Shown here: piece after piece, positions 55,630 to 64,000 of the stretch
Numbering within the stretch: the stretch's first letter is position 1
How the letters are laid out: every line of letters starts with the position of its first letter
From: Neoceratodus forsteri
Lineage: Eukaryota; Chordata; Ceratodontiformes; Ceratodontidae
Assembly (NCBI GenBank): GCA_016271365.2
Contig: CM057455.1
Location: forward strand, 1,560,636,501-1,560,700,500
DNA: 64,000 nt
Direction: 5' to 3'
The notes under the pieces: model-generated
Told to the model about the DNA's origin: nothing
What the model saw: the letters and a program-made list of their open reading frames with translations, nothing else
The model's database searches: none
Made by a program: the position numbers and the translations under genes

Positions 55630-56718
55630 ATCCAGAAAGAAAGCTTGAGACAATCTTAGCATACATCAAAATGATGGCATTTTCAGTCCTTGGGCAAAAA
55701 TATTATCACATTTACTAATATTATTAGATTTACTAATATATTGCCTGAAGAATCTGGTGAAGAGTCCATAGAGGTTTTCTTTTGCTGTCGAGGTTTTTTG
55801 GTATCACTTTAGATTAAGTGGCCTTTTGCTATCCCTTTAAATTAAGTGGCCTAAGTAGTAGTTAATAAATGTATAGTAAACACACTGATGGCTTGCAGTT
55901 GCCCATGGTTTGGTGAGTTTCTGTTTCTCCACGGGTCTGAGTCAGCATTCTCTTGGCATTCTCTTATGCAGGCAGTCAGCTGGATTGGCAGTGGGGCCGT
56001 TTGTGTGTCTGTATCAGAATCAGGGAGTTTGCATGCCAGCATCTCCTCCTTGATTGAAGTGGCTTGGAAGGAGGCAAGATAGGAAGCTGATGAGTCTGAG
56101 CTGCAAGCTGTGTGGCCTGAAGGATGTGGGGGAATCTGAGGTTAATTACTGAGGAGACTATAAAGGAGGAAGTATGGAGGAGTCATTTGAATGCCCTATA
56201 TGTGCTGAAAGTGCATTTTACTACATTAAAGATATGCCAGCATCGTCTGGGGCTAAGGGGTCTCTGTTTTAATTTTGCTTCAGAATGAAAATTTCTACTC
56301 AGTGGAGCAATTCTCTTTTATGATTCTCTAGATGAAACTCTCACCAGCATGGGGGATGGAGATTTGGTGCTTGGGAATTCATGAAAAGAAAAGTATCCAT
56401 GTGGAGATGTGATTGTGTGCTGGAGACCTGTGGAGGTGATGAGGAATTGGAAACTTTGTGTGGAGGCCTGCAGCCTCACAGACGGTGGAGAGGGAGCAAG
56501 CATGAGAAAACAATCATGGAGTGTTATTTGCCTTTCTTGCCTACACGTGTGACTACTAGGTTGGTGTTTTTGGACAATGAATAGAAAGATTTTCCCCTCT
56601 GGAGGTACTGTTTTATTTACTTTCTGTACATTTGGTGTCTCAACCTGGAAGGTTTTTTTAGAGCCGTGGATTGAGACTCTCAAAAGGAAGCCACTCACAG
56701 AAAACTCTCTCTATATGA
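55630..56718. other. Unassigned region
   Basis: A 34-bp imperfect tandem duplication (TTTAGATTAAGTGGCCTTTTGC-like) lies at 55805-55858. No gene is recognised. Confidence 0.3.
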
Positions 56719-58999
56719 ACAAGCATTTGTCAATGTTGAATGTTTGCTTGCTGGTATCAGCATTGGAAGTGCATGAGTTAGACAGATGCAGAATAGGAAT
56801 GGCAGTGAAGTACTGAAGTGATGCCAACCCCATCCCCACCCTTCAGAGATGGACAGGCATTGGGGTGTGCCTTTGGATCATCGCCCATAATGCTCATGCC
56901 ATTCCACCTCACCATATCCTGCAGACACCGACAAGTGTTGAGGTGTGGCTTGGGGTGTTTAGCTTTACAGTCACCCCATTCCATAAGGAAATACACTGAA
57001 ATGGGCACAGTATAGGAGAATGGGGTGAACTCTGGGACTGAAGAGTCCAAGGCACATCTCTATGCATGTCACCGGCTTCAGGGTGGGGATGGGGGTGGGA
57101 TGGTATGAGCATTACAGCCAGCAATCCAAAGGCACACCCATGATGCCTGTCAGTCTGTACAGGGTGGGATGTTATGGTTAGAAACCCTAACGCCCCGGGC
57201 GTTTGGTGATATTTGCACTATAAATTTTCAACATGGCCTTTTTGTTACCTCCACCTCAGCAAAGCATTTGGGACCTCTGCTCATGAACAGTGGCACTGTG
57301 ATTTTGTTACTCTGTCCTGTACATTAATTTCCCACAGTGACCATGGCATTCTGTGCTACATGTGCGAAAACACAGTTCAGGCAAGATGTGGAAAATGACA
57401 GCTGTACCATTCACAAGGAGGTGTGAAGAGATGGCAATGTTGAAAATCTGAAATGAAAATATTATAATTCTCTAACTTACGAGTGTAAGTGGAAACTACG
57501 CAACTCACGCTTGTAAGACAGTCATTTCATGGACTTCTCTCACCAATTTTTCAACATAGGCATTTTGGGACCTCTGCTCATGAACAGTGTCATTTTTCTT
57601 ACATTTTGGGCAGTATGTCAAAAATGACAGCTGTACTGTTCATAAGGAGGTAAGCAAAAATGGCAATGTTGAAAATCTGGAGTGAAAATATTACAAATTC
57701 TCGAAGTTATGAGTGTGCGTGGAAACTGCGCAATGCACGCTCGCAACATAGTCATTTTATGGAGTTTTGTCACCAAATTTTCATCATAGGCATTTTGGGA
57801 CCTCCATTAATGAACAGTGTCACTGTGATGTTCGTAATCTGTCCCAAACATTGATTTCCCATAGCGACCGCTCCATTGTGCGCCGGATGTGTTAAAACAC
57901 ATTTTGGCCAGGATGTGAAAAATGTCAGCTGTATTGTTCATAAGGAGGTGTGAAAAAATACTAAAGTTGAAAAGCTGGAGTGAAAATAGTACAGATTCTT
58001 GAAGTTATGAGTGTGCATGGAAACTGTGCAAAGCACACTTGTGACAGTCATTTTTTGGAATTTTTTCACCAAATTTGCAACATACGCTTTTTGGGAGCCC
58101 ACCTCATGAATAGTGACACTGTTGTTTTGTTAATCGGCCCCGAAAGGTGATTCCACACAGTGATCGCAAAGTCACTTTTCTGAACTGAATAACTACATGA
58201 TAGTGACTGAAGTCATGAGGTAGGATCCAAAGAACCCCATGTTGAAAATTTGGTGCCAGCATTCACAAAAATGGCCGAGATATTCAACTAAGTTGAAAAA
58301 AAAAACACATTTATGCCATTATACAACTTACCAGCATTTTTTCAGTTCACGGTCGGCTTTGAAGAGTGCAGACATGTTCCCACTCCACCGAAGATCATCA
58401 CGTTGTCATGCTGGGCTCTGAAGGTAAGTATGTGGTGAGGGTGTGTGTGTGGGGATGTGGGATGTGCAGAGGGTGGATGCAGGTTGGGGGAAGGGGCACC
58501 TGAGACAGAGAGGGACCATTTTCTGTTTTCACAGGTAAAAAAACAAAACAAAACACATCCCGGGATGGTTTTCCCACTTAAAGGGACAATGGGCACGCTG
58601 GGGTGGGCTCCCAGCATGCCACCTGGGTGTTGGGCCTGGAGCCAACAGGGATTGGGCACCCCATATGCACATACAATGTGTTTGGGTGGGGCAATAACCA
58701 GGGATCGGGGAGGACAGCAGCAGAGGCAGGAAGCGGGAGGGATTTCATTAGCAGCTGGTGGGACAAGGGTGAAATCAATATGCTAAATACTCACATGTTA
58801 CCACTGCTGATTGCAGCATTGGTTTTCTTTGAACTCAAGACCACTGCAGTCAAACTACTGTCATAAACAGCTTGTGCATCCACTGGTGAGGTATGGTCGT
58901 GCTGACTGCACCGAGCACTGCACTGGACAGAAGGGTCACACACCTCCAAAAAGTCATACTGTCCCAAAACGTTCCTTGCGCATGAGCGCAAGTGAATGC
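56719..58999. mobile_element. Tandem-unit DNA element, copy 2
   Basis: It aligns with 33768-36376 in the same orientation along its whole length: left end, leader (GGCATTGGGGTGTGCCTTTG), array, the GCTTTGAAGAGTGCAGAC block (58347) and an 18-bp end palindrome CTTGCGCATGAGCGCAAG (58975-58992). The array is shorter and the trailer block single. The right edge abuts a CR1 RT exactly in its GVPQGSVLGPLLF region. Confidence 0.7.
57190..58250. repeat. About 300-bp tandem units inside the element, copy 2
   Basis: Anchors GAAAATCTG at 57442 and 57671, GAAAAGCTG at 57969, GAAAATTTG at 58244 (spacings 229, 298, 275). The short first spacing reflects a deletion. The units carry the same GAACAGTGTCACTGTGAT-type block as copy 1. 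Confidence 0.85.
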
Positions 59000-59000
59000 C

Positions 59001-61335
59001 AAAAGGAGGGGTCTGAGCACTTACCCCTGGGGCACCCTACTCATCATCCCCCATCCCGGAGAACACCCCATTTACCACCACTCTCTGGCTTCTGCCCATT
59101 GATCATTTCTCCACCCACTTGGTTATTTTCCCACCTACCCCTACACTTTCCAGTTTGCTCACGAGCCTTCTGTGGGGGACAGTGTCAAAGGCCTTACTGA
59201 AGTCCAGATAGGCTACATCCACTGCCCCCCAAGTTGACCACCTGCATCACCCAATCAAAATATCTCAATCAAATTTGTCTGGAACGACTTCCCTTTTGAG
59301 AAACCATGCTGCCTGTCATCCTGAAAGCCACTATCCTTCAGGTAGTCCACCACCCTCTCCTTTATGAGTACCGCCATGACCTTCCTCACCACTGAGGTGA
59401 GGTTGACTGGGCGATAGTTCTCCATCACCTCCCTACTTCCCCCTTTGTGCAGCGGCACCATGTGCACCCTCTTCGAATCCTCCGGCACTGTACCTGAATC
59501 CAGAGACAAGTTGAAAAGCCTCGTCAGTGGGTCAGCCAACTCCTCCCCAGCTCCCGGATCACCCTCAGGTGCAGCCTGTCCAGCCCCATTGCCTTATTGA
59601 CCTTCGACCTGCCTAGTTCCTCCCTTACACTTTCTACACTGAATGGTCTCAGATCCACTCTTTTCTCCTCCCTCCCCCTTCCCCTAAGCTCGGGTCCTCT
59701 GCCCTCCTCCTCCACCATAAATGCAGAGCAAAAACACCTGTTCATCTGTTTTGCTTTTTCACAGTCCCCTTCCAGTTTTGTCCCTCCCTCCTCCTCCTCG
59801 CCTTGTAATCCCCTGCCTGCCTTTCTCCTTTCCCCCACATATCTAAAAAATGCTTTGTCCCCCTTTTGGCCTACTTAGCTATTATCTCCTCAGTGTTTGC
59901 CTTTGCTCTCCTTATCTTCTGCCCTGCTAGCCTCCCCTTCTCCCTATCAGCCTCCCTGTCTTCCTCTCTTTGTGTCCTCTTATATTTTCTGAAAGCCTTC
60001 CTCCTGTCCCCAATTGCTCTTGCTACCTCCCTTGTAAACCAAAGCAGTCTCCGCCCAATCGTGCTCTTCCTTACCTTCTTTATGCACATTTGCGTTGCTT
60101 TCAGAAACCCACCTTTAATAGTTTCCCATAACTCCTGCACGTCTCTTATATTCTCTGTTTCCACCATCTCTTCCCTCACTATCCTTCTCATCCTGTGGAA
60201 GTCTATGTTCCTGAAGTCCATAGCTTTTGTGCTGGTTCAGTTTGTGACCTCCCTGTCCTTACCCTGAACCTTACCGTCCTGTGGTTGCTGGTGCCCAGTA
60301 CAACTCCCAGCTCCACGTCCACCTCCTCCACACTCTCCCCATTCATCAGGACCATGTTCAGCAGGTCGTTGCCCCTTGTTGTCTCCCTGACCAGCTGTTG
60401 TAAGACAACTGTGTGCAGCACCTGTAGTATTTCTTTGCTTCTAGCTGATACTGCATCTGGGATGGTCCAGTCAACATCTGGGAGGTTTAGGTCCCTCACC
60501 AGGAGCTTAATATGTATACCCTTGAGGAAAGGAGGGAGAGAGGAGACATGATAGAAACTTTCAAGTACCTCAAGGGAATCAACAAAGTCCAAGAAGGTGG
60601 CATCTTTCAGAAAAAGAGATGTGCAAGAACAAGGGGGCACAATTTGAAGATAGAGTGGGGACAGCTCAGAGGCAATGTGAGGAAGTATTTTTTCACAGAG
60701 AGGGTTGTGGATGCATGGAACAGCCTCCCTGAGGAGGTCGTGGAGTCAAGAACAGTGGGGGAATTCAAGAATGCATGGGACAGACATAAGGCAGTCCTAG
60801 TGGGGGGTAGGAGGAAGTAAGCTGTTGGTTAATTAGGATCTGCAGCTTATCTGTTAGGTAGGACAATGGGCAGACTAGGTGGGCCAAGCGGTCCTTATCT
60901 GCCATCAAATTCTATGTTTCTAGCAGTAATTCCTCTTTGACAGCCATCCACATGACTGCCTATACCAGCCTCTATCCCCTTCCTTCCCCTGTGTAGGTGG
61001 TCTGTATACCACCCCCAGTCACAAGGATTCCCCTGTCCTTTTGTCCAGTGTTATCCACAGGAGCAATATCTCCCTGTCTTCCTCCTGCCCCTGTTACCCA
61101 TATGTCATCCTTGATGTATAGAGTGATCCCCCTTCCTATCTGCCCTGACCCTTCTAAACAGCCTGTAGCCTGGGATGGCTGTCTCCCAGGTGTGATGTTC
61201 TATCCACCAAGTCTCGCTTATCGCTACTATGTCCAGTCCTTCATCCCCCATAATGACTTCCAAGTCCAACATCTTATTTCCCAAGCTCCTGGCTTTGGCT
61301 GCTAATTCCTTCCACCACATTCCCCTTTCCCCCCT
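59001..61335 (-). mobile_element. CR1-type LINE interrupted by an inverted CR1 tail
   Basis: Endonuclease start at 60926-61335 (RSLGNKMLDLEVIMGDEGLD, IVAISETWW); it continues at 60506 as LLVRDLNLPDVDWTIPDA. Linker at 59871-60221 (FRKYKRTQREEDREADREKG). RT at 59255-59838 (KVNKAMGLDRLHLRVI, PLHKGGSREVMENYRPVNLTS, DRQHGFSKGKSFQTNL). A degraded DFSKAF block lies near 59190-59210. The element stops at the GVPQG region at 59001, where the tandem-unit element begins, so the catalytic FADD is absent. Confidence 0.82.
60507..60921 (+). mobile_element. CR1 3' tail inserted in reverse in another CR1
   Basis: Plus-strand blocks [57 protein letters not shown] and VGEFKNAWDRHKAVLVGG, then the 3' terminus AAATTCTATGTTTC at 60920. 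AGC occurs on both sides (60504-60506 and 60922-60924), a minimal duplication. Removing it rejoins the host CR1 endonuclease (EELL then LVRDLNLPDVDW). The tail reads open for 102 codons, so it is young. Confidence 0.88.
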
Positions 61336-61866
61336 CCATATCACAGTCATTTCCTGCCCACATATCCCCTCCTCATTGTCCCACACCACCCCATCCCCAT
61401 TACAGTCATTTCCTACCGACACACCCCTCCTCACTCTCCCACTACATCTCTCCCCATTACAATCATTTCCTGCTCACATATACCCTCCTCACTCTCCCAC
61501 ACAATCCCTCCCCATCACAGTAATTTTGTACCCACACACGCCCTCCTCACTGTCTTACTCCACTCCTTCCCCATCACAATGATTTCCCAACCACACACTA
61601 GCTCCTCATTGTCCCACACCACCCCATCACAATTATTTCCTGCCCACACACGCCCTCCTCACTATTTCACACCACCCCCTAACCCATCACAATCAATTCC
61701 CACCCACCCCCCTCCTCACTGTCCCACACTACCCGCTCCCCATCACAATAATTTCCCAACCATACAGCCCCTCCTTATTGTCCCACATCACCCCCTCCCC
61801 ATCACAATCATTTCCTGACCACACATGCCCTCCTCACTGTTCCACACCACCTCCTCCCCATCACAG
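61336..61866. repeat. Minisatellite of about 58-bp units, ten copies
   Basis: Units start TCACAR or TTACAR at 61341, 61400, 61457, 61515, 61574, 61627, 61687, 61743, 61802 and 61861 (spacings 53-60, mostly 56-59). The consensus is CCCCATCACAATCATTTCC, then TGCCCACACACGCCCTCC, then TCACTGTCCCACACCAC. It lies immediately upstream of the CR1 endonuclease at 61335 and is capped by the 3' end of the next CR1. Confidence 0.92.
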
Positions 61867-64000
61867 TCATTTCATAGAAATGTAGAAGTTGATGGCAGAA
61901 AAGGACCGCAAGGCACATCCAGTCTGCCCATTTCTTTTTCTACCTTATAAATGTGCCATCAGCCTTTGCTCTGTCAATGGCCTAGCTATTCATACTCCTC
62001 TGTATTGCTCCCTTATGCCTATCCCATGCCTGTTTGAAGCCCTGCACTGTGTTCATATCCACCACTTCCTGAGGTAGGCCGTTCCATGCATCCACCACCC
62101 ATTCTGTGAAAAGAACTTCCTCACATTACCCCTTAATCAGCCCTCCTCTAATCACATGCTGTGTCCTCTTGTCCTGCTATTTTTCTTATATTGAAACATG
62201 TTAGACTCTTTCACCTTGTTAATGTCCTTAGGGTGTTTGAATGTTTCGATCATATCACCTCTCTCCCTCCTTTGCTCTGGGGTATACACATTGAGCTCTG
62301 ATAATTTGTCCTCATATGTTTTCTGATGCAGTCCCTGCACCATTTTGGTTGCCCTTCTCTGGACTGCCTCAATCTGGTTAATGTACTTGTGAAGGTGTGG
62401 CCTCCAGTACTGCACACAGTACTCCAGATGGGACCTAACCAGTGTCTTGTAAAGAGGGATTATTACCTCCCTCTTCCGACTTGTGATACCCCTACTAATA
62501 CACCCAACATCCCCCTAGCCTTACGTACTGCTTTAGTGGTCTGCTTGGATGATTTCAGGTCATCGGTGATGATGATGCCCTAGTCTCTTTCTTCCCTTGT
62601 GACTGCCAGCAACTCCCCTCCCAGCCTACAGGTGGCTTCAGGGTTTCTCTTCTCTAGGTGCATGATCTTGCACTTCTTTGCATTAAACCCCAGTTGCCAC
62701 TCTCCCGACCATTTGACTAGTTTATCCAGATCTCTTCTCATTCTGCCCACCCCATCTGGATCATCTACTCTGTTGCAGATCTTGGTGTCATCTGCAAACA
62801 GACAAACCTTACCCTCCAGTCCATCTGCAATGTCACTGAAGAAGATATTGAAGAGGACTGGCCCCAGGACTGATCCCTGAGGTACCCCACTTGTGACTTG
62901 CATCTGTTCTGACTGTATACTATTTACCACCATTCTCTGTTTTCTGCTCATCAACCAGTTTGCCACCCAGTTGACCAACTTCTGACCCACTCGAGCCTGC
63001 CCAGGTTATTAATCAATCTTCTATGTGGAACAGTATCGAAAGCTTTGCTGAAGTCAAGGTAGGCAACATCAATTGCTCCCCCTTGGTCCATCACTCTGGT
63101 TACCCAGTCAAAGAAATCTATGAGATTAGTTTGACAGGAACTTCCTTTTGTAAACCCATACTGTCTTGGATCCTGTGCTCCTATGGATTCCAGGTGTTGC
63201 ACTATCTTTTCCTTAAGGAGTGCCTCCAAAATCTTGCCCACTACTGAGGTAAGACTGACTGGTCTGTAGTTCCTTGCCTCCTCTCTGCTACCACTCTTGT
63301 GGAGCGGGATCACATGAGCCCTTCTCCAGTCTTCTGGGACCTCTCCTGTGCTCAGAGACTCACTAAACAGTTCTGGTAATGGCTCTGCTAGTTCTGCCCT
63401 TAGCTTCTTTAGTACCCTGGGATGCATGCCATCAGGGCCCATTGCCTTGTCCACACTGAGCTTATCGAGCTCTTGTAGGACCCTTTCTTTTGTGAAGGGA
63501 CTAGTGCACACCTCCTCCCCCCCCCCCCGTGTCCATGGTGCTGAGCTGTGGGCCCTGCCCTACCTCTCTTCAGTAAATACTGAGCAGAAGTATCTATTTA
63601 GGATAGATGCTTTTACATGGTCCTCCTCCTCCTCACACGCCCCTTATCTGCTTTGATCTTAACAATACCCCCTCTGGACTTTCTCCTTTCATTAATATAT
63701 CTATAGAAAGTCTTGTCACCTTCTTTTACTGTTTGTGCTAGTGTTTCCTCAGTTTGGGCCTTTGCCTGCCTTACTGCCTTCCCTGCTTCCCTTAGGGAAG
63801 TTTGGTATGCCTCCCTGTCTTCATCCCGCTGTGTTCCCTTATATTTCCTGAAGGCCAACCTTTTGGATCTGACCTTTTCTGCTACTGTTTTGAGAACCAA
63901 AGTGGTTTCCTTCTTCTTTTGCACTTCCTTTTCTCTCTAACATAATAGGATGTTGCTTCAAGTATTGCATCCTTAATGCGTGCCCACTTTGCCTGTACCC
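61867..64000 (-). mobile_element. CR1-type LINE, 3' half, runs off the right edge
   Basis: The 3' terminus is at 61867 (inverted CATAGAAATGTAGAAGTTG, with the GGCAGAAAAGGACCGCAAGG signature). It continues through the C-terminal block, RT and linker to the window end. It matches the CR1 at 2430-7091 block for block (for example GKVCLFADDTKICNRVDDPD against GKVCLFAEDTKSCNRVDDPD). It is the best-kept CR1 RT in the window. Confidence 0.9.
62150..63924 (-). pseudogene. CR1 ORF2 linker and RT (well preserved)
   Basis: Linker 63613-63924 (SKRLAFRKYKGTQRDEDREA). RT 62951-63511 (KERVLQELDKLSVDKAMGPD, EDWRRAHVIPLHKSGSREEA, FTKGSSCQTNLIDFFDW, VAYLDFSKAFDTVPHRRLI), then after one frameshift near 62970 a second frame 62580-62990 (TSGVPQGSVLGPVLFNIFFS, VCLFADDTKICNRVDD, WQLGFNAKKCKIMH). 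The catalytic FADD is intact. C-terminal part 62152-62415 ([19 protein letters not shown]). A C-run at 63513-63527 breaks the region before the RT. The enzyme would catalyse target-primed reverse transcription. Confidence 0.9.

Noticed and set aside
55078..55662. 194-codon minus-strand ORF as a gene
   Set aside because: It lies over SINE S1 copy f and reads through its A-rich tail; no domain found.
59597..60551. Plus-strand Ser/Leu-rich membrane-like ORFs
   Set aside because: They are antisense shadows of the minus-strand CR1 ORF2, whose motifs are clear.
61336..61866. A CRISPR-like array
   Set aside because: Units are contiguous and vary along their whole length, with no distinct spacers, and the context is a vertebrate LINE.

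Overview
The window looks like repeat-dense, non-mammalian vertebrate intergenic or intronic DNA. I find no complete host gene, rRNA gene, functional tRNA gene or CRISPR array. Nearly every recognisable coding stretch is a decayed non-LTR retrotransposon: many CR1-type copies, several L2-type copies and one L1/Tx1-type copy. Around them lie tRNA-derived SINEs, MIR-like SINEs, cut-and-paste DNA transposons, foldback MITEs and minisatellites. This mix and the depth of nesting suggest a large-genome vertebrate such as a lungfish, salamander, caecilian or coelacanth; the species cannot be fixed from sequence alone.

Layout. 1-700: truncated LINE pieces. 1600-8025: an old CR1 split by a nearly full-length CR1 (about 2430-7091) that still shows ORF1 (zinc motif plus SGNH esterase) and ORF2. 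8030-10600: a minus-strand CR1 invaded by SINEs. 11-19 kb: mostly unassigned, with an inverted SINE pair, a MIR-like SINE, a 223-bp foldback and a 1.8-kb TIR-like element. 19.5-21.6 kb: an L2. 23-25.6 kb: a SINE, a CR1 tail, a MITE and MIR-like SINEs. 26.3-29.0 kb: the L1/Tx1 element, carrying a MITE-like palindrome.

29.3-43.8 kb is the most informative part. One minus-strand L2-type LINE (about 2.5 kb of its own sequence) is split by four insertions: another LINE (30519-36887), another L2 (about 37396-41039), a CR1 (41145-42394) and a 630-bp SINE-like retroposon (42604-43233). The inner LINE is itself split by a hAT element (31173-32646, 8-bp TSD) and by a 2.6-kb element with about 300-bp internal tandem units. 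Three of the four primary junctions are supported by target-site duplications, and the protein segments are collinear.

45-51 kb: a foldback element, a 17-nt match to the 18S rRNA 5' end, and a three-level nest: a TA-flanked pogo/Tigger-like element holding a CR1, which holds a TTAA-flanked MITE. 52.9-54.9 kb: a possible solo LTR. 56.7-59.0 kb: a second copy of the tandem-unit element. 59-64 kb: two CR1 copies separated by a minisatellite of about 58-bp units, one CR1 with a reverse-oriented CR1 tail inside it.

The elements are linked functionally. CR1 and L2 reverse transcriptases are the likely drivers. The 9.4-kb SINE shares its 3' tail with the L2 tail at 29.33 kb, which fits a SINE borrowing L2 machinery. 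A degenerate tRNA-derived SINE family (six copies here) and the two-copy tandem-unit DNA element are the best candidates for undescribed families.
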